Shown: one piece after another, positions 1 to 11,826 of the stretch
Numbering within the stretch: the stretch's first letter is position 1
Layout of the letters: the number at the start of each line of letters is the position of its first letter
Made by a program: the position numbers and the translations under genes
Notes under the pieces: generated by a model
Told to the model about the DNA's origin: nothing
The model's input: the letters and a program-made list of their open reading frames with translations, nothing else
Databases searched by the model: none
NCBI GenBank assembly: GCA_019400425.1
Contig: JAFREE010000075.1
Coordinates: 55,218 to 119,217, forward strand
Direction of reading: 5' to 3'
Origin: Hymenochaete sp. R1
Lineage: Eukaryota > Basidiomycota > Agaricomycetes > Hymenochaetales > Hymenochaetaceae
DNA: 64,000 bases

Positions 1-595
1 TTCCTCCGCAAACCTCTCGGCTATCCTTCCACCTATTTCTATGACTTGTTTTATTTGTTTTTCTCGCCTTTCATACAACCACAACCACATTCACATTCAC
101 ATTGCTATTCTCCAGTATTTACAAGTTCTCGGAATGAGTATCACCCAGAAAATTTTCAAAAAAAAAAGTAACGTTTTGTTTTACCTGTCCCAGTTTTTTC
201 TTGATTTAAATCACTACGCTTTGGAATAGAGAAGAGGCGAAATATGATGCTGCAAACAGACCGACACTGTTGTCGGATGCACTGATCTCTGATCTCCAGC
301 GCCTAGATATGATACGATGCGCGTAAATCTAATCACCAATCTGATCGGGATTTCAAAGTTCAACCAGTTCCAACGACGATGACGCGATCCTGGATTCATC
401 GAGAGCTCTGGATCTCCGCGCAAGTTCCCGGGTAACGTGGCTGTGCGACCCAGGTGAGCGGTAAAACTGTCGAGCGTGAGAATATGTGCTAGTTACGTAA
501 TAAAGTAAGGTTGGGCCAATTATCGCTCGCCGGAAGAGTTTCGAATCGCTTCTCTTGCCTGTCCTGCCCTTTGAACAACAACCGCCATCATCATC
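1..595. promoter_or_regulatory. Upstream region of TUP1
   Basis: No coding exon is supported here. The open frames are short and compositionally biased. The segment is pyrimidine-rich in places, with a short TTCACA-type run near 90-105. It probably holds the TUP1 promoter and 5' UTR and perhaps the 3' end of a gene outside the window. I see no clear TATA box or other named site. Confidence 0.4.
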
Positions 596-1480
596 ATGAG
601 CTACAACGTGAGTGCCTGCCCGCTGCCGTCGTCGTCGTCGTCGTCGTAATCATCATCGATTTTGCTGTCGGTGTCGATATCGGTACCGTCATTATTGTCG
701 AGGGAGCATGCGTCAGTTATCGAACTCAGTAGTCGAAGAAATACGCAACATCGACACTTTGTTCCCCCGACGCCGACTCCGACACGGAAGATGACGATGT
801 CAAAGACGCAACTTCTTCCAGTTCTCATCTTCAGTCTCTCACAACTGCAAGCTAACACCATTATATCTCCAAACAGCACCGCAACGTCCCACCCCAGGGC
901 CCACCACCCCCACAGCCTCCTCAAGGACCTGGGGGTCCGCTCCCCGCGGCCCACTCGCCTGCGCGCCTCGCCGAGTCGTTGGACGTTGTTCGGCAGGAGT
1001 TTGACCTCGTCACGAGAGATCTTGAAATGCTGAGAGGGCAAAGGGATGAACTTGAAGGGAGAAGTGAGTTTTTGTTCCTATATTCTTGGTTAACTTTGGT
1101 TTCTTTGTCTTCTGGTCGTCGAACGGCACTTTTGCATCCGCGGCGTCCATCTTCCCAGCGTCTTTGTGTTCCATTTCAAAGTATATGAGGGACTTTCCGG
1201 GCCGATCGGACGAATATCAATTTCATTTAAAAGACCTCTGGCTTTTTCATGTTGATTTATTCTCGTTCACTTCTACTTTTAAAAAAGGGTAACCAGTTTT
1301 ACTTAACCATCCGTTAGTTCACGCGCAACTGAACGAACTCAACCATATCAAGCAAATGGTCTACGAGCTGGAAGACCATAATTCGAAAGCTCGCCTTGAT
1401 TCTCAAGCAGAACTCTCCCGCGTCAATGCTCAGCTCTCCCAAGCACTTCAGGCCCTCGCTGAAGCTGAGCGGCAACAGCG

Positions 1481-1513
<33 letters not shown>

Positions 1514-3464
1514 ACAAGTCTTACCTCCACCGCCTTCGTCCTCTACTGCCCCCGCTGGTGTTGGTGGAGGGCCTAGCGTGCAGACGACCACGAGTCCGCT
1601 TGCTGGTCCGGGACCAGCGTATGGCGAACCTCCCTACGGATATAATCGACGTGACGAACCGAGGGATATGCAGGACGCGAGATCGGATAGGGACAGGGAC
1701 AGGGATAGAGACTTGAGGGACAGAGATAGAGAGGGCAGGGAAGTACGAGATGTGAAACGGGTCAAGACTGAACGTGGGGAGCGCGGTGAGTTTCATTTTG
1801 CAGTATATACAATGTCATCTGAAGCTTTGCTGGTCTATTGTTGAAAATAGAGTACCCGACCTCCGTGAAACCCTATCCTGAGTCTACTGCCCTCACCGCT
1901 TCTACTTCTACCGCCCCGCCTTCAGCCTCGGCCACCTATGCACCCAGCGCAGGGGCCGGTGCAACTCCCCTACCCCCGGCTCCGATCAACCCTGACGGAG
2001 TATTTCTCGAGGACATCAACCCAAACACTCTTCATAATGAGTACAAAAGGGAAGGCGATGATTGGTTCGCGGTGTTCAACCCCAAGATTAAACCAGTGTT
2101 GGATGTTGATCTGCTGCATACATTCAATCATGAAAGGTAGGGAACACAATGACTGCTGTGCCTGTTGATGAACTAATAAGAAATCGGGTACTTCTTATAG
2201 TGTTGTTTGTTGTGTTCGCTTCTCAGAGGATGGAAAATTTCTCGCTACGGGTTGTAACCGTGTTGCGCAAATCTATGACACAGAGACATTTCAACGAATT
2301 TGGTGAATGACAGTTTTTCAATGTGCGGAAAGATCGGCTACTGACGTTCATACCATAGCGTGCTCAATGACGAAAGCGCAAGCCCTGTGGGTGACCTGTA
2401 CATAAGGAGCGTATGTTTCAGCCCGTGCGGCAGGATCCTAGCCACCGGTGCTGAAGATAAAACCATTCGAGTAAGATTGCTCTTACCAATTATGACTTTT
2501 CCCTTTTCTCAATTCCTATCAGATTTGGGATATCGCCAAGAAAAAGGTGAAGCGCGTATTCGAAGGACATCAGCAAGAAATTTATTCGCTCGACTTCTCC
2601 AAGAATGGTCGACTCATCGTTTCCGGCTCAGGTGACCGTACGACCCGTATTTGGAACATGGACACTGGAATGCAAAAGGTCTTGGAGATCAACGAACCAG
2701 ATGGTGTGGATGCGGGTGTCACGTCCGTTGCAATCTCCCCTGACGGGAGTCTTGTTGCCGCTGGATCGCTCGATACCGTCGTGCGGATCTGGGAAGTCCG
2801 GACGGGGCACCTGATCGAGAGGCTGAAGGGACATAGGGATTCCGTGTATAGCGTTGCGTTTACGCCGGATGGGAAGGGGATCATCTCGGGAAGCTTGGAC
2901 AAGACTCTCAAGATGTGGGATATCGGGCCGCTATTGAGCGTAGCAAGAAGAGAGGCATTGCCGCCCGCGACGACTCCTTCGGGGAGCGCGTCTTCTATCG
3001 TCGCAACACCATCTGGAGCCACTACCGCTGCCAACAATGGAAACGCTGCATCCGCAGCTACAAATGCTGCTAATAATTCAGCAAGCTCGAACGCGGTAGC
3101 GCTGCGCGAAGGCGGCGAGCGAGGATCGCACCATACGATGAACTTCACGGGTCACAAGGATTACGTTCTCTCCGTCGCTGTCTCGTCTGATGGTAACTGG
3201 GTTGTTTCGGGCTCCAAGGATCGCGGAGTGCAATTCTGGAACGCACATACTGCGGTGGTTCAGTTGATGTTGCAAGGGCATAAGAACAGCGTTATTTCGA
3301 TTGATCTATCCGCGACTGGGAAGATGTTGGCAACTGGGAGTGGGGATATGCAGGCGAGGCTGTGTAAGTTCTCATTCCCTTTCCTTCCTCTATTTTTGCT
3401 TATTTCCTTGTACAATTTTTCTGACTGTATTTTCTTTTAAACAGGGAGCTACGTTTCTCCATGA
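596..3464 (+). CDS. TUP1: General transcriptional corepressor Tup1
   Basis: Tup1 is the WD40 corepressor that pairs with Cyc8/Ssn6 and is recruited to promoters by sequence-specific repressors. The model has eight exons: 596-607, 877-1063, 1318-1785, 1851-2136, 2201-2302, 2359-2470, 2523-3363 and 3445-3464, giving 675 aa. Phases agree at every junction. The start is a tiny four-codon exon (MSYN) followed by a proline-rich stretch. An N-terminal helical region ([19 protein letters not shown]) matches the Tup1 tetramerisation segment. A polyglutamine run lies near residues 117-130 and an Arg/Asp-rich linker near 190-215. The WD40 propeller runs from about residue 345 to the end ([46 protein letters not shown]) and the protein ends in WSYVSP. 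One oddity is a roughly 70-residue Ala/Ser/Asn-rich insertion (about 525-597) between propeller blades. Family identity is near certain; the first exon is the least certain part. Confidence 0.93.
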
Positions 3465-4159
3465 CCGTTTCATTACGCCCATCCTTCATCCAACTAAGGA
3501 AAATGCAATCGGCTCAAATTCCTGGATTAATACTGTACCTCGCGCTTTCTTGCGTCTGATTATCTTCCGCGTTCGTCTTGTTGTCTTGTTGTTCTCTCGC
3601 TCTCCGTCTTCGCCATTCTAAGTTCTTTTCTCTTTTACTTTTTTCTTTTGCTTCGTCTACTTGTTACATCTAACCCCATCCGTGTGTTGCTTTTATCTTT
3701 TCAATCGGGGTCTCCGAGCTTTCTTTCCCATGCATCGCCTGTGTCTCGCTACTCGTTTCATGCGATCGCACGTTTCTTTGGTACATAGTAACTAATTTAA
3801 AATTTTCTTACATGATCTCTGCTTCTGCCTTCTGTTTGCACGATACAGTTGATGATCTATTTCTTGTGCTGTAGGTGGTTATTGTTACTGATACTCGAGT
3901 ATTACTACAGGGATGCAAGATGGGTTCGACGAAGCGCTGCAAAATCCAGGAAGATTAATATTGATGTAATCAGTATGGTCTCGATTCGAAAGTGCACGTG
4001 ATTTCATGCGGCCAAGAGCCAAATTTTTCTCTAGATTTGTCAAATTAATCCCTAAGCCATCTGCTCATCCCTCAACCGCCTAAAACTCTCCAGATTCCAC
4101 TATACTGCACTATAAATCCACTGATCGCCTACGACCCCAAACAATCGCCATTCAATACT
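3465..4159. other. TUP1 3' UTR and TRM112 promoter
   Basis: T-rich, CT-rich sequence follows the TUP1 stop, as expected for a 3' UTR, and then the upstream region of TRM112. Short open frames have no family character. I see no further gene. Confidence 0.45.
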
Positions 4160-4751
4160 ATGGTCCGTCTCATTACGCACAACCTGATGACCTGTGCCTC
4201 GTCCTCTTGCGCCTCCTCCAACAATAACTTTCCACTCGCCCTCAGGGACGTCAAGATCGAGCTCCGCGAGATAGACTTTCATCCCGAGTTCATCAGGGGT
4301 TTCTTCCCGCGGCTCGATTGGAAAGCGTTGGTGGACGCTGCTAGGCAGGTGTGTGTATGCTGTCGGTCATGTTGTGATCAGCTGATTCATTTTTCTGTGG
4401 ATGTCATGATAGCTTGGAGACACTTCGCTCCCCCTCGAACAACCTGAGATGCTAGACGACGAGCTCGTGCAAGCCGTACATCATGTCTTACTAGAGGCAA
4501 GGGCTTTCTTTGTATAGCCTGCCGTTTCAAACTTACCAGTATCTGAACTTGAACAAAATATTTCGTTCATCGCCACTCAGATCTCTATTGAGGAAGGAGC
4601 TATGGAATGTCCCAACTGTGGGCACGTATATAAGATTCAAAGCGGGATTCCTAATATGGTGTGTTCAATAACATGTTTTTTCCCCGCATTATTGTAGACT
4701 CGTGGCATTGAAACTGTGATTGACTAGCTGCTGAGTCCCGAGGAGTTATGA
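4160..4751 (+). CDS. TRM112: Trm112, activating subunit of tRNA/rRNA/eRF1 methyltransferases
   Basis: Trm112 is a small zinc protein that activates and stabilises the methyltransferases Trm9, Trm11, Mtq2 and Bud23, acting in tRNA modification, release-factor methylation and ribosome maturation. The four exons are 4160-4348, 4413-4496, 4581-4658 and 4728-4751, giving 124 aa, the usual length. The N-terminus MVRLITHNLMTC is diagnostic. The zinc-ligand cysteines are visible as C12 and C17 in TCASSSC and C101 and C104 in CPNCGH. The C-terminus GIPNMLLSPEEL matches the family. Intron 2 (4497-4580) starts with GCAAGG, so it is a GC-AG intron; no GT donor fits the frame. All phases are 0. Confidence 0.93.
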
Positions 4752-5003
4752 TTCCCATTTTTAAGGTCAACTCACGCTTGGAGAAAAGGGCGATTGAAAT
4801 GCGTTTGCTCGTCCAATGGCGCAGCATCGCTTGCAATCTCAGGTATGAACACTAAACTGTTTCATTGTGTTCGTAAAAGGATTTAACAATGAAACCATCT
4901 TGACAGGATTTCCTTTCATTTTCCTCGACTTCTGTAGGATTATGCCGACAAAACAAATGGCATCAATCAAAAATAGCATTGCTATGGGTCTCTGCTCCAA
5001 CCT

Positions 5004-5479
5004 TCAGTGACCATCGAAAGGAATGATCCCGAATCCTATTCTACAAATTTCGAATCCGACCTGGACATCTTTGTACTGTATATTGCCATTAGCCTCGTCA
5101 TGACCAAAGTTCCATTCCGACGTGCACTCTTCATTGTCAGCTTTGTATGTGAAGGTAATTTGTAGTTTCTACAATCCCATAGGTTGGCCATCAAATCAAT
5201 CAGGAAGGGATAACATCAGAAACGAACTGCTATCTTGCATGTGACGTGGAGTATATTCAAACTCACACTATCCACTGGGACAAATTTGATGTCTCCATGA
5301 TTTTTTTTGAACCTTTGCCTGAGGCAATTTTCTACCTTGCCGATTCCAATGTCCGTTTTGCCACTTGTGACCCACCGACCCGGCTTCCCTTCACGGTGCT
5401 CGATCATAAATTCCAAATCGTGAGATCCAAATTCCGCGAATCGGTATTGGAAGCGGATGAACTTAAACTCGCCGGCCAT
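5004..5479 (-). CDS. Small two-exon protein of unknown function
   Basis: I do not recognise this protein. Exon 1 runs 5479-5267 (71 codons from ATG, MAGEFKFIRFQYRFAEFG) and exon 2 runs 5168-5004 (KLQITFTYKADNEE to GIIPFDGH and stop). They join through a 98 nt GT-AG intron (donor GTGAGT, acceptor GTAG), phase 0 on both sides, giving 125 aa. The sequence is rich in aromatic and beta-branched residues and alternates polar and hydrophobic residues, suggesting a small beta-sheet protein. It has no signal peptide or membrane segment. An alternative acceptor 38 nt after the donor would end the protein after a few residues. The join rests on splice signals and frame only, so the model is moderate at best. 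Confidence 0.45.
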
Positions 5480-6351
5480 TTTTAAGCTGCTATTAAATAT
5501 CGAGGCTTTGAAGCGGAAAGATTTGGCTCGAAGTTCGAAGAATGAAAGCAATGGGGGTGGCGGGAAGGTTACCTTTCGATGACGAGGGCGAGTATCCGAT
5601 GTCATAGGTGTAACGACTACCGAGGAATGAATGTGGACCTGTATTCGCCACTTTGCGTAACTTCTCATACCTCAAAGGGGACTACCGAATGACCAAGGGG
5701 AAAGTACCGGGTCGATTTTTAGATAGAGTTCGCCACAACGGTAAGAAAGTAGGGGCTTTGCAAGTCTGATTTACATATGCCGGGTTTTTTTAAAACAAAC
5801 TTTATCAATTAATGAAATGGTCGAAATTTTTGGAAACCCTTGCTTCAAAGTGTTCCAATGATCAAAGGTTGCGCGTTGTGTGCTGCGCATGTTTAGGGGA
5901 CTATATCGTTTCATTCGAGCAATCTAAGTAACAAATGTTTGAAAGCCTTGTAGAAAACAAGTGAGAACTCATAGACTACATGTATACAGACTGAATGTAC
6001 TGAGGACCTTGGCATTCGAAAATGCTTTACGAATGAAGATACGAAATGAGATAAAAACATGTGGCACAAGTTTACTTGAGATAGAGAACCAGTGTAATCA
6101 AGCGAGATGAGTACGATTGTGATAGAGCCAAGGAGATGACGACAGATGAGGGGGTAAGAGAGGATGGAGAGATGGTAATACAATGGCAATACTGAGATGA
6201 TGTGAGGCATTTTTGGATCGCAAAGGCGTTGCATGGTCATAGTAGAGTGTCAGCTGAAACGAGTAAGGAGATCGAAATGGGATACAAGAAAATCGTGAGA
6301 AGGAGAGAAAAAAATATCGGCCAATGGCAGAGAGAAAGAGAAACCCATAGT
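5480..6351. other. Intergenic, mostly phosphodiesterase 3' flank
   Basis: This lies between the start of the small minus-strand gene and the stop of the phosphodiesterase. Only short, unsupported open frames are present. The AT-richer part next to 6352 probably contains the phosphodiesterase 3' UTR. Confidence 0.4.
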
Positions 6352-9300
6352 TCATAAGCCATCCACATTTCCCCCATTCGTTTTTGCGGTCATCGAGTCG
6401 CCTCCTCTTTCGTTCGCATAGCTGGATCCGTCGCTCCCCGCCACCGATGACACAGTACTCGCGCGACCTCGATCCCGATCCCGATCCTGACTTAACGGAT
6501 GCACCGGTAAGGATGGAGAAGGATTCAATGAGGACTGTTGTGCGAACAAACCACGCATTGTCAACGCCCTTGCCGTTTTCTGTTGTTCCAATGCTGCCGC
6601 TGCACCTGATCCATCAACAGCTCCACCCATGTTCCCTGGGGAAAGACTGGGCGTCCATGAGTTCCGGTGAAAACTCCTCTTCTTGCGCATATTCAGGTTG
6701 TACGCATTTCGGATACTGGAGACTTCATGAGAGCCCGCACTCAATCCTACACCCATTCCGGTACTCAGACTCGATACAGATGCAGCGCTACTGTGAGCGT
6801 TGGGTGTCGGCGGCTGAAACAGGCTCAAGTCCTGCAGTGCCCCACCGATGCTGCTTCCAGGCGTACGAGGCGTGAATTCCGAACGCGGCGACATGCCTTC
6901 CGAAGCTGATTCCGTCTCGGAGGCTGCATCGAACGGGGATACACTTCCGTTGAGCTCCTTCGTCGATATTGATGGCGGGTTTTTGTGTTTGAATTTGAAA
7001 GAGGAAGAGATCGGCGGCACACCATTTGATGCAGGGGACGTTGATCGTGAGGATGAGGGGACAGAGTCTGTATAGCTGTTCGCCTGACCTCCGTTGTGCG
7101 GGAAGCCGCTACTGGTGCTCGCTTCGCTTATAGCCGACTCCGTATCTTCGACTTCAGTCTTTGCATCGCATCCTGAGGCCGACTCCGAGTCGACCACCGA
7201 TGAAGGGGCAGATGCTGGGTTATGAAAATGAACGGGAAGGGAGAGGGGAAATATTGTATTAAAATCTTGCGGTTGCGCCGGTGACAGTGATCGGTAGGGA
7301 GTTGGAGGATAATTTCTTTCTTCTTTCGGTTCACGTTTCTCTAACTCCGCTAGCCGCGTTCTCCATAAAGAACAATTCGTTGAACATTGGTTGGCGAATG
7401 ACTTCATCTCTGAAAATATGCAATCCCAGAGTAAATCAGTATGGTAGACAAGAATCGATGACCATGACTCAGACCTGGAATTGCCAACGATGTAATGTCC
7501 AACAGCGGAGAGCAGCAAAAAGAAATAAAGGATATCTGCCCTTTCGCTTCCGTGATAGGGTCATCCGAATCCTGCACGGACACAGGAAGGCAAAGCTGAC
7601 GTTCCAGGAGTGCCTGGCTGGCCCATTCAGCCGCAAGTGCAGCAGACCAGTGCTGAGAAACTGTATGCGGTCGGCTCTGTTACACTTAGTATCCGATATA
7701 GCTTAAAAACACATCGGGTGCACGTACCGGATTGCTGATGTCAGCGCATTTTACAAGAGCTTGACAAATCAATGTCCTTGCATCGTGTACGCCAAACTTT
7801 TGAGGATCCTCCATCAGTCTCGCAAACCGATCCATGAACGTCTTGTGCACACCCATATCTGTCGCGAGCACCGAGTCTAGCAACAATCTCCGAAAGTTCG
7901 ATGGGTGACCAGATGGGGAACGTCCGAGCAAGTGCCCTAGTCCATGGTGCTTCATTATAGGAAGAAGGAACGCGCAATGCATGTGTTCGAGCGCAGATTC
8001 GTGATCGTAAACCTGCGACAGAGGCGCCTGTGCATTTTTCTGGGCATAAATCGCGTCAATGCGGTGACAAGCGGGAAACTGTTGGAAAACCGACCATAAA
8101 AATATTGTTGAACCCCGGATGCCCCACATCGTGCCCAACTGCTGCAATGTACAAAGCAAATATATCTTCAGGTCGTAATAGGCCTATCCAAGTCATACGA
8201 ATTTCCGGATGAGCCCGCCATCGGCTTTTAGGATCCGTATCAGGAGTGTGCAGAATCCCTACAGGTGGAACCGCTCCCGCGGACCGAAGGTACATATGCG
8301 TCGCTTGGAAAACGTCTAGTGCGTGTTGAAAATTGTGATAACTATTTGTCGCTCGGTACGCTCGTCGAAGATGGAGAAGAAATGCCCCTAATTGTGCTAC
8401 ATTCGTAGAAGTGCGGTGACCACGAATTAAATGAGGACCCATAGACAAAGACATGCAGTACGCACCTAAAGATACACCCACTACTTTCTGCATGCCCTCC
8501 ACTCGTAATAAAGCCTCAAACAATAAGAGAGTACATGTGATAGCCTCATCGTCTGGAAGTTTATGCGGCTCAAAATGCCATTTATCCAAAGTATCGATGA
8601 GTCGCCGTCTTGTGGCCTCGGACACAGAAGGGAACGAACTTCACAGAAGTGAGCAAGGTGGGACCGTTTCAACAACCGCGCATCTTCGCGAAGGGATTAT
8701 AAAACAGGAAATACTCACGACAATGCGGGTTGGTTGACGGCCGTCTGAGTCTGTGTGTACATGTCGCTCAAAAGCTCCGCATACCTATTCAATTGAGTTG
8801 GACAGGGTTACGAGCCGTGCAGTCAGCATGCCTGCAAAAAAGAATAAGCGGCTCTGGCCAGCAGACGGCGGACGTACATCGCTCCAGGATGGTTGGACTC
8901 TTCCCAACCTCCCCAACCTCCCCAGCCTTTCCCCATTTCCATCTGGCCCTCGCCTCCTAAGGAAGAAGTTCCGAGGGCCAGAGCGAGCCCTCCGACGTCC
9001 ACGCTACGCCTCCGAGGGTCGAAAGTGGAGTCTCGTGCATCGGAAAGAGCGAGCAAAGGACCGTTGACATTCGTATGGACGCACATGCTCTTGTGATCGA
9101 GCTCAGGCTGTCTGAACTATGCACACCTGCGTTGTTCGTGACCGGGCTGGCAACGAAGAGAATGTCGGCGCAAGAGTGCTGGGGTCGGTTCGATGGTGTC
9201 ACGAGTCAAAAGGATCGACTCTCGCGTGGTGTTCGAGATTATCGAACAGATCTCTCAGACGCCCTGAAGACGTTTCAGCGGCTTGTTCGTCAGCGTCGAC

Positions 9301-9428
9301 ACCGACGGGGAAGGTGTTGTTGTTTGTTGAGTACAAAAGCAGGAGATGATGATGGACGGAAGCTCACAGCTTGTGCCTTCGCAGAACGGAGAACGTCTTT
9401 CGACCACAATGCGCTCCTTATTTGGCAT
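6352..9428 (-). CDS. High-affinity 3',5'-cyclic-nucleotide phosphodiesterase (PDE2/mammalian-type)
   Basis: It hydrolyses cAMP to AMP and so lowers PKA signalling. Nine exons were read on the minus strand: 9428-9335, 9281-9203, 9111-8878, 8784-8719, 8638-8466, 8396-8095, 8039-7728, 7676-7475 and 7409-6352, giving 839 aa with all phases matching. The HD-type metal-binding catalytic domain spans roughly residues 215-505. Its landmarks are HNFQHALDVFQ, the HDVGHPGFNN core, KCADISNPSR and a KGQISFI segment. The N-terminal 200 residues include VDVGGLALALG and a YAELLSDMYTQTQ helix, as in fungal homologs. The last exon adds about 330 residues of Ser/Pro-rich, probably disordered sequence. The catalytic part (8638-7410) is very secure. 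The first three exons are supported by splice signals and frame, not by recognised motifs, so the start at 9428 is tentative. Confidence 0.87.
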
Positions 9429-11826
9429 TTGGCTCTCACGATTCACGTGGATCGGAACGCCACGCCACGCGCTTAGAACGTGCTTTTCCCATTGTCTTTA
9501 TTATTTTTGCAACCCACGCGACCGGCCCGCCATCTAGTACTACATCATTATCATATCAGCATTCACAGAACGTGCATGATCTACGGAAATACTCGAAGCA
9601 AAGGAAGCGACAGCAGTTTTCTATCGAACGATCGTTTAAAGAATGGCATTGGTCAAAGTATTTGGAAGGTCAGAGTTGCGGCATCATCATCGTTTACTAG
9701 CACTGGCGCAAACAGCATGACAATATGAGCGAAGGGCACCACGTATGCACTTTGTCACTTACTTGCTAGGTTAATTTGGAGACACATAAACTGAGCGTCT
9801 GGAATGTAATCAAGAAAGCCGGTTATTATCATTAGCCATTACTCTTCGATAGCATACTGTGGATCCAGAATGTGGGCGCTTTGTCGGAGCTAGGAAAGGC
9901 TGCCAGTAAAGCTATGATTTGTGAGATGTGTCAGGTATGATTGAGCCGATGTAAGGAGTTTGTCGTCTTCGGTCAGTCGTGAACCCTTGGCTTCCTGCTT
10001 CGTTCCGCATCCAATGGCAACTCCAATGTTTGGATGTTTCTTTCTTGTCGATAAATTTGCTCCTAAGAGTTGGTCACCTCTCCATACGATCGCGTGTCTG
10101 TCGAGTCCAGTTCGCTCAGTCTTGCCAGCTGCTCGAACCCGGCTGCAATATCGAACCTTGTGAGACATTTAGCTGAGCCACGGAGCGCGTCAACGCGTTG
10201 GAAAACATCCAAAAGTCGAGGGATTGATTCTGACGCTGTTTCTTTATTCAACATTTTCTTGGTAGCAAGAGAATGAAGTACTAGCAAAATACTACTCTCA
10301 GGTCGCACAGAGAAGTGGTCAAACACAGGGCATATTTACGATGAAGAAAGGTTCAAGTTGATAGCGCCAATCCGTAATTGCTAACGTTTGGCATCGCTGG
10401 TCAGTCCAGTGCTCCGGGGGGGGGGGGAGAGTAAGAATGCTACATTACAAATGGTGTTAATGGGGTTGTCATCTGCCCTTCTTTCCGACCTGGTAGGCCT
10501 GAGATGAAAAAGAACTATTGAAGGCACTTCGTTGTTTTCCGAACCGCCATCCTCGAAATGGGCGGTTATACATCATGGTGAGCATAGTGAAACAAGTAAT
10601 ACATGCACCAGTACCAGCACTATCGATTAATAGTCGTAGTAATATTGATGACCACTGGACTCGCGCTCAACTCGTTGAGTTTAACTTGCGATCATAATAA
10701 ACTTGAAGTTGCCGAAGCTGAACACGATGGCGATAGGGAAACGCGAGGCGTCCTCGAACAACGTGGCGTTTGCCGCGGAAATGACCACGGCACGATGCGT
10801 GAGAAATGAATTACATCAGCCGACTCTTTGTAATTCCCACGACGAGTGAGAAAAAGGCTGGTCATTTTCTGCTGAGCACGGTTGCTTCCGCTTTCCATCA
10901 CTATCTCCGCGAACACTCTGTGGTGCTCGCAAAGTCAACATCAACATGGAGTCAGTGATAATGTCCCTGCATCGATGATGGGCGTTTAATCAACAGAAAC
11001 ATGAACTTCTTTGGGAAGCCTTTGATTCGGTCGGACTTTTCTCCAAAGACTCTGCTAGAAGAATGGCTCTTTCCCGCTTTGATGACTTGGGTCTCGCCCA
11101 GTTATTCACCACTGGCTCCTTCTCATTTATCCGTCCACAAAAATGGAAAAGACTCAGTGCGCGTGTGAGGCTTCACAGGATGTACGTTGCTCAAATCGAG
11201 CTTTGCCTTTTGCTAGTACCCGGGGGTTTAATAACAACCGGCGTTCCTGCAGTAGCGTCGGATACTTTTAACGCCCCCAAGTGTAATAGGTGCGTGATCT
11301 CAAGGCTCGACGCGGCGGGATGCATGCGATGCGCCATCATGATGGAGGCTTAGCTCTAATTTGTTCGTTTTGATCATCCAGGCCATCCTCATCCTCAATA
11401 CTACAATACAAGTTTTGTCTTTTCTTGAATCGTTCTGCTCTACATACGTGGAATGAAACCCTTTTTTTTGCCTTCGGAGTTTTACGTTTGGTGGGCGGAA
11501 AGCTTATTTCCCTCTACGCCGACCCTGCAATCAAGGTGCTACAGGTGGCGAAAGGGTCAGGATAGTCAGGAGTATCGCTGAAAACATCCTAACGAATGGT
11601 GGGTGTCAGTCTTCTTCAGTTTCCTTTTGTACTTGCTCCTTCTCTTGAATTCATTGCTCGGCATCTATGGTGTGTATGCGCCGGTTCCCCAGGAATGCAC
11701 CCCGACTCAGGATAGGGGCTGAGCTGAATAATTTTTCTTTCTTAAAGGCGCTGCCGTCAATCCTATCGACCTGCACCAGACTCTATCCTTATCTTTTTCT
11801 CTTCGACATTTCTCGGATCCAATATC
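9429..11826. other. Intergenic between phosphodiesterase and first O-methyltransferase
   Basis: Apart from the gene relic at 9890-10410 I see no coding exon. A 12-13 nt G run occurs near 10417-10430. The last 200 bases before 11827 are pyrimidine-rich and are probably the 5' UTR and core promoter of the first O-methyltransferase. Confidence 0.4.
9890..10410 (-). pseudogene. Decayed gene relic A (unknown family), sister of the relic at 14740-15400
   Basis: Minus-strand reading gives fragments such as SIPRLLDVFQRVD and FEQLARLSELDS. These match HLSDLFQNV and QLARLEELS, in the same order and spacing, in the second relic. The open frame ends early and continues in another frame (RLTEDDKLLTSAQ), so the copy is frameshifted or has lost exons. 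I do not recognise the parent family. Its value is as a marker: it sits upstream of, and opposite to, the first O-methyltransferase just as its sister sits before the second. The nucleotide match also extends past the coding fragments (GATGCCAAACGTTAG against GATGCCTAACCTCAG). Confidence 0.5.

Noticed and set aside
511..1033. Several overlapping frames on both strands
   Set aside because: They lie in TUP1 exon 1, intron 1 and exon 2 and reflect CAT/GTC/TCG simple repeats, not genes.
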